This document shows positions 28,409-37,809 of a stretch of DNA of 64,000 bases, piece after piece. Under the pieces are notes generated by a model that was not told the DNA's origin, did no database searches, and saw only the letters and a program-made list of their open reading frames with translations. The translations under genes and the position numbers were made by a program. Source of the stretch: Symbiodinium natans (Eukaryota > Sar > Dinophyceae > Suessiales > Symbiodiniaceae); the NCBI GenBank assembly GCA_905221605.1, contig CAJNDS010002565.1:194001-258000 (forward strand), read 5' to 3'. Every line of letters begins with the position of its first letter. Position 1 is the stretch's first letter.

Positions 28409-30076
28409 AAAACAAAAAGAAAAAAGAAAACTGGGCTCCTATACCCTGTCACTGCTAGAAGGCCGTTTTAAGGTATATGAACCCTGGCTCCAAACCCTAA
28501 ATCCGAAACCCTGAACCCTTTTAGGGTTCACAATCGGTCCCCAAGGTTGCATGTCAACCATAAACCCTTTGAGGCTTCATTCGATCCCCACTTCCTAAAC
28601 CCTAAACCCTAAACCCTAAACCCTAAACCCTAAACCCTAAACCCTAAACCCTAAACCCTAAACCCTAAACCCTAAACCCTAAACCCTAAACCCTAAACCT
28701 ATTCACTTTAAACCCTAAACCCATTCAAAGCCAGGTTGGTGAGACTGAGATGGTGCAAGGGGTTGCTGCCATTGGGGAGTCACAAGTCCTTGGGACCTGC
28801 AAGTTCTGCGCCGGCATTGTGGCGCTTGCCGATCCCTTCATCAGTTCCTTTGGGGGACCCAAATGAACCTTAAAGGGTTTCTGGAAGTATACTTGGAGGT
28901 TCATGGCACTTAATTATCAACCAATATTGCGGTACTATAACCCCTATTCAGGACTCTTAGTATAAGAGGGAACATCCCAAGTTATAGGGTACATGACCCC
29001 CCCCCCCCCCCCAATTTTTGGGCTCATTTGGTCCCCCCCCCCAAGGTGTGGCCGAGATGCGTGAGGTTCTGGATGCCCATCGCAACGCAGCTCGCAATTT
29101 GCGCGGCATTCGTTTCGTGGGAGGCATGGCTGAGCAGATCCCTTTTACGGAGAAGCGGTTCCATGACTGCGTCGCAGAGGCTGTCTCCCGGGGTCTCAGC
29201 ATCGACTTGAATGGGCCCGAGTCCCACCCGCTAAACTTTCAGAAAGTGCTGGGAGGTATCCTGGGCCTTGCGGAGCTGTTTCCCCAGGCTACGATTGTGC
29301 TGGACCACTGTGGGGGAGCCGTTGGCCCTAAGGCCTTTGCTGGCGAAGAGGGCGCCAAGATCTTTGCGGAATGGAAGGAGCCTTGGGGACGAAATTAAAC
29401 CTAAAATTCGGGCTCATATACCCTAAAACTACTATAGTTCCTGTTAAGGTAATAGGAGCCATAAACCCTTTTTTGGGTTCATTTGGTTCCCAAGGAGTAC
29501 ATGGTGAAGTTGGCAAAGCACCCGAACATCCATGTCAAGTTGGGTGGGCTCCTGATGCCATTGGCCGGCCATGAGCTTCTGGGTCGCCCAGTGGTGCCCT
29601 CTTCCCTTTTTTTTGGGGTTCAAGGTCCCTTGATATAGTAACCCATCCCAAAAAAGAGTGCCCCCTTTTTGACATACCCTAAGGGTCCCTATGCAGTAGC
29701 TTTGAGGAGTAAGTATGTACTAGAGTTACATGAACCCTTAGTAAGGCCCTTAGGGATATGGTTACTACCAAGGCTTCACACTCGGAAGCAGCCTCTCGGC
29801 AGTGAGGAGGCAGCTGAACTCATCTGGCCATATGACAGTCATTGCCTGGATTGCTTCACGGCGTCTCGTTGTATGTTTGAAAGCAACTTCCCAATGGACA
29901 AGTGCTCTATCTCCTACCCGGTGCTCTGGAATGCCTTCAAGAGAGTTGCGAACAAGAAGGGCCTGTCTGCAGCAGAGAAGACGGCCGTCTTTTCAGGTAC
30001 GGCGTCGAAGGTGTACAGGCTGGGCGACGTGCAAGGCGTTGAGCAGGAGCACGCCAGCAAGCGGCAGCGCCAGTGA
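27619..30076 (+). CDS. Amidohydrolase-family protein (Amidohydro_2 type), seven exons
   Basis: Exons 27619-27751, 27916-28046, 28258-28347, 28735-28843, 29046-29377, 29495-29595 and 29773-30076 total 1200 nt: 399 aa from ATG 27619 to TGA 30074, in phase at every joint. Fold markers are in the expected order: VDAHHHLF (HxH metal site, near residue 60), GHNIVATVFVQ, VGETEMVQGVAA, NLRGIRFVGG, TIVLDHCGGAVG (metal His), HVKLGG, and FESNFPMDK near the C terminus (metal-binding Asp). These are typical of metal-dependent TIM-barrel hydrolases related to 2-pyrone-4,6-dicarboxylate lactonase and L-fuconolactonase. Substrate is unknown. No targeting peptide is seen; the tail is basic (KRQRQ). Introns use GA, GT and GC donors, and five of six hold a hairpin element. 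This is the surest spliced gene in the window. Confidence 0.85.
27752..27915 (+). repeat. Family H hairpin intron (GA-AG)
   Basis: Left arm GAGGGACCCTT, right arm AAGGGTCCCTTCTAGGGGTC with CCCTCCCTTAA after it. Splicing G|GAGGG...GGAAG|AG gives Glu at the joint. A relative is at 37462-37642. Confidence 0.6.
28047..28257 (+). repeat. GA-AG intron with a family C element
   Basis: The intron starts GATGCTAGG and the next exon starts GATGTAAAC, so GATG is repeated at both ends. The interior has a TTTAGGTTCCC / CCAAAAAGGGCACC pair typical of family C. Confidence 0.55.
28594..28700 (+). repeat. CCCTAAA array within an amidohydrolase intron
   Basis: Fifteen perfect heptamers inside the 387-base intron 28348-28734. 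The same intron has a C20/A13 tract at 28374-28411. Direct proof that telomere-type arrays sit in introns of a real gene. Confidence 0.95.
28844..29045 (+). repeat. Composite intron: nested family G and E elements
   Basis: Family G ends (GGGGGACCCAAATGAACC at left, GGCTCATTTGGTCCCCCCCC at right) enclose family D-like TACTTGGAGGTTCATGG and family E-like AGTATAAGAGGGAACATCCC segments. Confidence 0.55.
29378..29494 (+). repeat. Family G hairpin intron with 6-bp flanking duplication
   Basis: AAGGAG occurs at 29375-29380 and 29492-29497. Between them lie CCTTGGGGACGAAATTAAAC and GGTTCATTTGGTTCCC. Splicing AAG|GAG...AAG|GAG leaves Lys-Glu. Other family G copies: 49395-49510 and 55462-55560. Confidence 0.75.
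29596..29772 (+). repeat. Family C hairpin intron (GC-AG)
   Basis: GC donor after GTGGT. The interior has AGTAACC and GGTTACTACC arms and AAAAAAGAGTGCCCCC. Family C relatives: 21040-21111, 30637-30726, 33300-33420, 46705-46810, 54755-54840. Confidence 0.55.
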
Positions 30077-30600
30077 AAGGGTGGCACATGGAAGGCACGG
30101 ATCCTACGCACTCTCCCGGGCAGGTGATGTGGGGCTCCTGACAGTGCGGCCGTGTGGTTCACTCGTGGACTTGTGCTCAGCGCATCTTCTTACAGCTTCC
30201 AAAAGATGCATCGCGCGAGCTACAGACCCCGGTTTAGGGTTTAGAGTTTAGGGTTTAGGGTTTAGGGTGCGCAACACTTGCAGCCTTCAGTCAGCTCATT
30301 AGAAGCAGCTTCATCTGCGAAAACGCTGTTGACAGTTCCCTTCTCTGTCTGCAGAAACAGCATGTGCATGTGAAATCTGGCGATTGCAATCCCCCTTTGA
30401 TCACCCCCGTTGACTCCCGCTTGATATCAATGATGGACTGAAGTGCCGATGGTATCAAGAATAGTGGACTTCTCATTGCAAGTATGTTGTTTCATGTGAC
30501 TTGAGTAGAGAACATTGAGTACAACATACGGAAAACAAATAACTACTTTGTGTATAGAAGAGCTGAAAACAGTATTGCATTAGTCATGGAACTCTGGCTC
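30077..30600. other. 3' flank of the amidohydrolase gene
   Basis: Unique sequence with one short TTTAGGG run (30233-30268). No exon seen; presumably 3' untranslated and intergenic. Confidence 0.5.
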
Positions 30601-30726
30601 CATGACCCGACATAATGTGGATTGCCTTCGTACCCTTTTCCCTTTTATGGGTTCAAGGTTCCCTTTTAAACCAACCAACCCCAAACAAGGGTGCCCTTTT
30701 TGACATACGGTTACTGGGCTACCAAG

Positions 30727-30830
30727 CTATGGTATCTGGGGTTGTCCTTCCCCTTCTTCGTACTCACGGAAGCAGACGCTATCTAACTGTGCAGGAAGAG
30801 TTGCCATACGAAAGGGCTTCGGCAATTTGC
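30727..30830 (+). CDS. Exon with perfect GTAAGT donor
   Basis: After a family C hairpin and an ACCAAG acceptor: VSGVVLPLLRTHGSRRYLTV, QEELPYERASAIC, then |GTAAGTAAG. Two other frames are partly open. Confidence 0.45.
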
Positions 30831-30869
30831 GTAAGTAAGCCCCCCCAAAACTAGAAAACACCATTTTGT

Positions 30870-31110
30870 GAGGGCAAGATGGGGATTATGCAATCTCTTG
30901 TTTTTTGTCGGGGTTCTTATGCCAATAGTATTGAACCCTAAGCCCCAAACCGAAAATAGTCTTTCCTTTCAGGGCAACATGGGGATTCCGCGCTGTTCAT
31001 TTTCTTTTTTTGGGGGTGGAGGTTCTTAAGCAGTAGTTTCTCCGGGAAGCAAAGAAAGCAACACAGAGCAGCCGTGCACCGCTTAGAAAAACTCTGCGTG
31101 TAACGGTAAC
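30870..31110 (+). other. Duplicated exon-intron block
   Basis: GGGCAAGATGGGGATT plus T-rich and GGGGTTCTTATG (30880-30925) is repeated as GGGCAACATGGGGATT plus T-rich and GGAGGTTCTTAAG (30972-31035). The second copy follows TTTCAG. An exon-like stretch to a GTATGT donor at about 31110 follows. Confidence 0.4.
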
Positions 31111-31340
31111 GGTATGTGTAGCGAAGCGATTCTTAGGGTTTTGGGTTTTCGGTTTTCGGTTTTGGGTTTAGTGTTTAGGGTTTCGTCCCTTTGGGCTTGC
31201 CTAACCCATTGTTCGCTTGGACTCAAGGGATTCAGACTCGGAGCCCTAAGGTTATGGCCCTTATCTTCCCTTCGGGATCCTTAAACAGGGACCCCAACAC
31301 CCAGGGGTGCGACCTTAAGGGTCCAAGGTGGAACCCCTAG

Positions 31341-34300
31341 ATGGACAGTGCGAAGACGCGAGCATTCCCTCAAACACCCGCACACGCGCTGGAAAGCTGA
31401 ATCCCGTCCCCCTAATATTCAAGCCCCCCCCCCCCCCCTCTTTGCATAAAGACCCTCCAAAACCCCAAAGGTTTTTTTGGTATTAGGGGGTGGGTTCTTA
31501 TAGCCAAACAGCCCGTCGTTGTGGCTTCCTGGCTCTGTCATAGTTGCAGGTTTCAAGTTTTAGGCCTACTAGGTTCGAGACGCCCTAAGTCTGTAGTGAT
31601 TTTGAATGGGGCGGCTACGGGATCGAGTTTTGGGGCCAGGGAGCGTTTAATATTAGTTAGGTGTCCGGGCTAAACCCTAAACCCTAAACCCTAAACTCCA
31701 GTTTCGTTCTGGAGGAGATCAAGCCAGGCTCCATGGCGACGCTCTGCGACGACTCCCTGGCACACTTCGGCTACTGGAAGGGCAACCTCGTGCGCGTGGT
31801 GCAGGATGGCGCTGGATGGTTTAGGGTTTAGGGTTTAGGGTTTCGGGTTTAGGGTTTAGGGTTTAGGGTGCTGGATGGCTTCGGTTTTGGACTTACATCG
31901 TTAGTACATCCAAGATATCCCGATATCCCAAAGCCACATCAAACCCAAGCCATAAACCCTACCCCCCGCGCGCACACACCCACACACACATGTTGCACAA
32001 GGTTTCCGGGAGTTCGACCGTAGACCCCAAAGTAGGCACAGGGTTTAGGGTTTAGGGTTTAGGGTTTTCAGGGTTCAGGGTTCAGGTTCAGGGTCAGGGT
32101 GGCTTACATCCACGGGTCCTAGCCCAAAACCCGAAACCAGAGATTGACCAGCCCACGTCAACCTGGCTCCCCCAAGTCCTGAGGCTGCAGCAGCTAAAAC
32201 CACAGCCCTGTAGCCCTAAGCCCTAAACCCTAAACCCTAAGCGCTGGAAGGCCGAGCACACCCCCAAAGAGGCTTTTGGCTTTTGGGTGTGCGCTTGTTG
32301 TTCTACACTCTACGCGGGGAACTGTGCTTAACTCCTTGGCTTCCGGTGTAGGGGCTTAGGGTTTCGGGTTACCGGGGTTACCCTCAGCCCCATAAAACGC
32401 TTGCAAAAACCGAATCCTTCGGGCTCGGTGAAAGCCATCGCTGGAGCAGGAAGATGCTGACGACTACTTTCTTGTTGAAGTTCGCCTTGGCTGCTTGACG
32501 ACTGCCTTTGCCCTCTTGTCACGTGGAGCCCCCCCCCCCCCCCACCCCCCGGTTCACTCGAAAGCCTGCAAAAGCCTAAGCCTAAGCCGAAGCCCTAAAC
32601 CCTTGAACCCTAAACCAGTGAGGCTTGAAAGAGCTGAGAGGATCTTCTTGTTTGTGTTGCTGTGTGGGGTGCTGGTTGGGGGAGGGGAGGCGCTGCAGAT
32701 ATGGTTTCGGGAGCAGGGTTTGAGGGCTTAAGCGGCTTAAGGGTTTTGGGTTGGGGACTAGAGGGCTTCGGGTTCAGGATTACAGGGTTTAGATGGAATC
32801 CCACCCTCCCTGATGCCCCGAAAGCGCCAGACCCTTTGACCCCGCAAAGGAGCAGGCCTAGGAAAGCGCTTTAGGGTTGAGGACTTAGGGTTGTTGGGTT
32901 TAGGGTTCGGGGTAAATGCTAGTAGGCACCCCAAAAGGGCCAAAAACTTCGAGAGTTTGCTCCCTAATGACTCCCTAAACTCTAAACTCTAAACCCTCAA
33001 CGCTAGGCCCTAAACCTTGAACCCTGAACCTTGAACCCTGAACCCTAAACCCTGAACCCTGAACCCTGAAACCTAAACCCTGAACCCTAAACCCTAAACC
33101 CTAAACCCCTAATCCCTAAACCCTAAACCCGAAACCCGAAACCCTAAACCCTAAACCCTACCCGAACAAGCCCCGCTTAAAACAATCAAGAAAAGCTGAT
33201 TCAAGGCTGGCCCGGGCCCTGCTATCTGCGCGTGCACAGGAAGTCTCTGAAGCCAAAGGACCTGCATTTCTAGGACCCAGAGGGCCTTATTCCCCTGTTT
33301 CTTGGGGTTTAGGGTTTAGGGTTTAGCTTTAGGGCGGGTTAGGTTCCCTTTTAAGCCCCTCTAAACGAGCAAGGGCACCCTTTTTTATTCCTGGGTTACT
33401 CTTGGGTCTAGATTTTGGGGGGGTTTGGGGCTCCTGAGGTCTCCCCCAAGTGGGATCCTTTGTCCTGTCAGTCCCGGAAGAACGCAGCAAACCTCATTGT
33501 AGGGTTCAGGGTTTAGGGTTTAGGGTTTAGGGTTCAGGGAAATCGCGAAAACGCTCAAGCCCATCCCTTCGTTTCTTACCGGGCCTATGAGGTTTAGAGT
33601 TCGGCGGGCAAACATCGACTTCTGTACTTCTTTGCTTTGCGGGCTTCCACCACCCTGAGCCATCTGGCCCTAAGCCCTGAACCCGAAACCCAAAACGGCC
33701 CTAAACCCTCAACCCTAAACCCTAAATCCTAAACAGCCCTCAACCCTCAACCCCAAGCCCTAAAACCCGAAACCCTAGTCCGGTGTCCCAGGACTTACTG
33801 TTGGTGAGTAGGGAATGCGGGGATGAGGTACCCTATGTCCCCCAATACTACACCCTATATAATCTAGGCGGATATATGGTACCTCATACCCGCATTCCCT
33901 ACTAACCAACAGTAAGAGGACCAGCAGTCCAAGAAAAAGAAGAAGGCAAAGCAGGATGATGTCGATCCCTGGCTGGTCTTCAGACGAGGGTTTAGGGCTT
34001 AGGGCTTAGGGCTTAGGGTTTAGGGTCCAGGGTTCAGGGTTTAGGCTTTCGGCTGAACGGGAGAGGCTGGCTTCATAATCTTCTTGAAGGTTCGGCAAAT
34101 GCAGCCCCTACTCCGCTGCAACACATAGTAGGAGACCTGGGCTTTGGAGTACTATACTTTAATTTTTTTTTTGGTCTGGGTTCCTGTAATGGCTACTTAT
34201 ACCTAAAAAGTAGGGAGACTTTGCTGAGCAGATCCCCCTTCGTGGAACAAATAGTTTTCACCTGCTCGCCAGAAGCACTCTACATCTTGCATTGAACTCG

Positions 34301-36156
34301 CGGTAAGAGCTTTTCTGGGCCTCACGCAGAGGCAGCTATCGCTGGCTTATCCCAGCAACGGTTTACCCTGATTCGCCCAATAAACGTCAAAGGTTTAGGG
34401 TTTAGGGTTTGGGATACTCCCGACCCGGCTCAGTTTGAGCTGTCCAGTGTAATTAAGCAAGATCGAGCATGTGTTATGTGTTTAGGGCAGAGTGTTTAGG
34501 GTTTAAACCCTAAACCCTAAACCCTAGACCCTAGACCCTAAACCCTAAACCCTAAACCCTAAACCCTAAACCCTAAACCCTAAACCCTAAACCCTAAACC
34601 CTAAACCCTAAACCCTAAACCCTAAACCCGAAGCCGGAATCGGAATTGGTTTCGGGTGACAGAGTCGCTGAAGGCCTTGAACCAACAGGCCTTAGCACCA
34701 GAGATTATATTAGGGTGTAGGGTTTAGGGTTCAGGGTTTAGGTTTAGGGTGTTTTTCACGACATATTGGGTTCTGGGGGTCAGGTGCCTGTGTGGATTTT
34801 GTCGAAGAAGTCGTGGGTGGGTCACATCCAAAGGAATGGAGATCAAGGCTCAAAATAGCTTGAGTTTCCGAAGGGGTCAAGGCCCAAAATCTCTCCGATC
34901 AAGCTTTCTCCGAAAGGGGTCAGCCCCCGAGGAATTTATCCAGACAAAACTCCATGGACCACGCCAGACCCTGATTTTAAGGCCCAAATGTATACAATGC
35001 ATATACATAAATATATAGGTACATGGACACATGGAGGCAGCTACTGCCGCTAGCATGATGCACTCGACCTTGCTTTTGTTTCACAGAATGTCTTCGTTTT
35101 GTTCGCTGCTCAGCAGCACAAGCCTGAAATCCTGAACCTTACAGCCCTAAGCCTCAACCCTCAACTCTCAACCCTGAACCCTAAACCCTCAACCCTCAAC
35201 CCTAAACCCTAAACCCAGGGCTGCTCCGGATTCCCCCCTGGCCTATTGCCCCAGCCGGGCGATGCCAGCCCGGAGGAGTTGCGTCAGCCTCGGGGTTTAG
35301 GGTTGGGTTTAGGGTTTAGGGTTTAAGGTTTAGGGTTTAGGGTTTAGGGTTTAGGGTTTAGGGGTTAGGGGTTAGGGGTTAGGGGTTAGGGGTTAGGGGT
35401 TTAAGGTTGAGGGTTGAGGGGTTTAAAGGGGTTTAGGGTTGAGAGCTTTGGGGGTTGTAGTAGTATCGGGGTTTATGGCCTGGGGTTGAGAGTTTGGAGG
35501 GTTTTGTGTTTTCTTTGGTTTTCGGGCATGTCTTTTTTTGTTTCCAGAGCTTTCGCCCACAAGCTTCAAATGATGAGCTATCACGGCTTGCGTAAGACAT
35601 GTTAGGGTTTATGATTTAGGGTTTGGGGTTTTGTAGATGGTATCTGAGGCGACACTTCATGGGATCCTGCCTGAACGGCGTTTCACCCCCAAGTAAGGGC
35701 GCAAATAACCCCTAAAACATGTCTTACATATGTCGGGCTGTTGGTGGTGGATTGGGATGGTCTCCCTTATACTAGCAGTCCTGAATAGGGATTGTAGTAC
35801 CTCCCTATCAAGGACTGCTAGTATACGGGGGAACATCCCAAGTGGTAGCTCAGGTTGGGATAGTCTCGGAGCCCACGACCGTTTTTCAGGAGGACGCCCC
35901 CGGCAGCAGCAGCTCAGAAGAGGCTCCTGATTAAGCCTTGGGATGTTCACCCGTTTTCTAACTGGGGGAGGGGGGGCGGGGGGTGGGGGGTACTATATAA
36001 TCCTGACTAAGGACTGTTAGTAGAAGGGGGAACGTCCTAACCCTAAGCCCCAGGCCCTCAGTGAGCCTTATTTCCTTTCCGTCCCAGGGAAGTCCTGACA
36101 CCCATGCCGAGGACCACAAGCAGTCGTGTGCTGTAGACGGCCATCTCAGGCTTTAA
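31341..36156 (+). CDS. Long gene with more than 20 short exons, function unknown
   Basis: Proposed start ATG 31341 (MDSAKTRAFPQTPAHALE). Better exons: 31512-31549, 31597-31655, 31702-31818 (TLCDDSLAHFGYWKGNLVRV), 31867 to about 31930, about 32095-32205, about 32240-32345, about 32432-32521 (EQEDADDYFLVEVRLGCLTT), about 32617-32718, about 33164-33285 (SRLARALLSARAQEVSEAKG), 33423 to about 33506, about 33540-33620, about 33774-33791 with 33919 to about 33988 (QDQQSKKKKKAKQDDVDPWL), about 34052-34130, about 34218-34296, about 34411-34490, about 34757-34850, about 35087-35138, 35218-35290, 35548-35591, 35637-35692, 35843-35928 and 36088-36156 (TAA). Phase agreement holds for 31549/31597, 31818/31867, 35591/35637, 35692/35843 and 35928/36088. 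No domain is recognised; one Lys-rich patch and an acidic Ser-rich C terminus are seen. Confidence 0.45.
31819..31866 (+). repeat. TTTAGGG array acting as an intron, flanked by a 9-bp duplication
   Basis: GCTGGATGG is present at 31811-31819 and 31870-31878, on either side of six TTTAGGG-type units. Splicing TG|GTTTAG...TTTAG|G restores Trp and keeps the frame. Confidence 0.55.
33792..33918 (+). repeat. Family F hairpin intron with 5-bp flanking duplication
   Basis: Perfect long arms: CTTACTGTTGGTGAGTAGGG onward (33794-33832) against a mirror ending CCCTACTAACCAACAGTAAG (33878-33916). AGGAC is found at 33790-33794 and 33917-33921. Removing 127 bases (GA...AG) gives a smooth SQDQQSKKKKK. A second copy, with a CCCTAAA array in its loop, is at 61810-61955. 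Confidence 0.8.
34502..34627 (+). repeat. CCCTAAA array
   Basis: Eighteen units with two CCCTAGA, preceded by opposed TTTAGGG. Confidence 0.95.
35303..35407 (+). repeat. TTTAGGG array turning into TTAGGGG
   Basis: Six or more TTTAGGG, then five TTAGGGG, then degenerate units. The same TTAGGGG variant recurs at 41783-41820. Confidence 0.9.
35693..35842 (+). repeat. Family E hairpin within an intron
   Basis: The intron has a GTAAGG donor. Arms TTGGGATGGTCTCCCTTATA with CTAGCAGTCCT, against AGGACTGCTAGTATACGGGG with GAACATCCCAAG at the acceptor. Family E copies: 35936-36035, 46366-46450, 46985-47185 (split), 52915-53015. Confidence 0.7.
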
Positions 36157-37000
36157 AAACTTCAGGACTTTAACCTTTTGGGTTTTGTAGAAATTACAAT
36201 AAAAGACTAGAAGTTAAAATTTTAGGAGGGTTCAAAAGTCAGCTTACGACAAACAAACAAGAACAGCACCCCCCCCCCCCCCTGCCCCCGCAACCGTAAA
36301 CGTAACCTAGACCCTAAACCCCAACCTTAAATCCTGTACACCCCAAACCCTGTGCACTAAACTCTGAAAACCCTGAAACCTAAACCCGAAACCTAACCTA
36401 AACCCTACGTGTTCTCACGGTAGGCTTTCGCCTCCTTACCTTACACCTACACCTCTAAGCCCCCGGAGGACCCTAAAGCGTGTAGACTCGGGTTTAGGGT
36501 TAGGGTTTAGGACTTAGGACTCGCCCCTGGAACCCCCCTACCATTAACAGCCGCCTAATCTTTTTCATAAACCGTATAACCCTTTCCCTACACCCTACAC
36601 CCTAAACCCTGCCTGCGACTCTAGTGTGGAGGGTATTCGCCCGAAACCCTAAGCCCTAAACCCTAACACCCTAACACCCTAAGACCCCAACACCCGAACA
36701 CCCTAACACCCGAACACCCTAGGCCCTAAACCCTAAAGGCCCTAAACCCTAAAGGCCCTAAACCCTAAAACCCTAAACGCCCTAAACCCTAAAGGCCCTA
36801 GACCCTAAACCCTAAACCCTAAACCCTAAACCCGAAACCTAAACCCTAAACCCTAAAGGCCCTAAACCCGAAAAACCCAACTTGAAGGGCCGACCCCTAG
36901 GTGCCTTAGGGTTTAGGATTTAGGGTTTAGGGTTTAGGGTTTAGGGTTTAGGGTTTAGGGTTTAGGGTTTAGGGTTTAGGTGCCTGCCTCCACTGCCGCA
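36157..37000. other. Spacer rich in degenerate CCCTAAA
   Basis: Begins with family L (36160-36243), a block also present at 47043-47128. Then come variant repeats such as CCCTAACA and CCCTAAAGG (36650-36870) and a TTTAGGG array (36905-36981). No exon seen. Confidence 0.6.
36160..36243 (+). repeat. Family L element
   Basis: CAGGACTTTAACC ... TTTTGTAGAAATTACAA ... GTTAAAATTTTAGGAGGG ... GTCAG. A second copy lies at 47043-47128, in the same orientation and inside a family E element. The core is a small hairpin. Confidence 0.6.
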
Positions 37001-37001
37001 G

Positions 37002-37067
37002 GACATCGCGGGGCTTCCCTCGGCCGAAGCGACAGGGAGCTCTGACCAGGCGGGTTTCGGCGGACTT
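37002..37067 (+). CDS. Exon, function unknown
   Basis: After CTGCCGCAG: DIAGLPSAEATGSSDQAGFG, followed by a GTTTTT donor. The frame also extends a little upstream. Confidence 0.45.
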
Positions 37068-37461
37068 GTTTTTAACCTAGCCCTAAAGCCCTAAACCCTA
37101 AACCCCAAACCCTAAACCCCAAACCCGATACCCTAAACCCCAAACCCTGAGCCCTGTAACCCTGAACGTTGTGGGTTCAGATGTACATGCAGCCGTAAAT
37201 GTTAAACCCTAAGCTTGTTGAGGAGCACTTATGTTGTAGGACAATAAAGTTGAACTAAAGTTGGACGTGCCAAGGATATGGAGATAGCAAGTTAGCACAG
37301 GAACATGAGTGCAAGTAGGAATATTGCTCGGATATACTTGTAACTTTAAATCGCCACAAACAAATGCATACGCAAATAGCAAAAATAATACGCATATGCA
37401 GGTATCTCTGTTTGTGTGTGGGGCGCTCTGGCTTAGGGGTTTAGAGGTCCCACCCTGTCTG

Positions 37462-37642
37462 CATTTAAGGGGTAGAAGGGACCCTTAATTTGATTCCTCT
37501 ACATAACCCCCCATATATATATATATACAAATATGCACATATATACCTTATATACTCCCTATATGCCCAAACAGCCCCTAAGTAACCATAAAGACCCCTA
37601 ATGTCCCTTATAAGGGTTCCTCCATTAGTCCCTTGACTGCAG
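37462..37642 (+). repeat. Family H hairpin within an intron
   Basis: GGTAGAAGGGACCCTTAATTT at the left and AAGGGTTCCTCCATTAGTCC at the right, with an AT microsatellite between. It ends at a CTGCAG acceptor. Confidence 0.55.
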
Positions 37643-37703
37643 GAGAACGAGGAGGATGATGTGTGCGCCTGGTGGCTCATGGGAGTCAAGAGCCTTGGCA
37701 AAG
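37643..37703 (+). CDS. Exon with clear splice sites, function unknown
   Basis: TTGACTGCAG|GAG ... AAAG|GTTCAG. Reads ENEEDDVCAWWLMGVKSLGK. Acidic start, very protein-like. Confidence 0.6.
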
Positions 37704-37725
37704 GTTCAGAGGTTGGGGTTTGGGG

Positions 37726-37808
37726 TTTAGGGTTTAGGGTTTTAGGGTTTAGGGCTTAGGGTTTTAGGGTTTAGGGTTTAGGGTTTAGGGTTTAGGGTTT
37801 AGGGCTTG
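37726..37808 (+). repeat. TTTAGGG array
   Basis: About 11 units with two TTTTAGGG variants. Confidence 0.9.
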
Positions 37809-37809
37809 A

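Noticed and set aside
34297-34325. A 28-base intron (GTAAGA...GCAG)
   Set aside because: Too short for splicing; another frame reads straight through.
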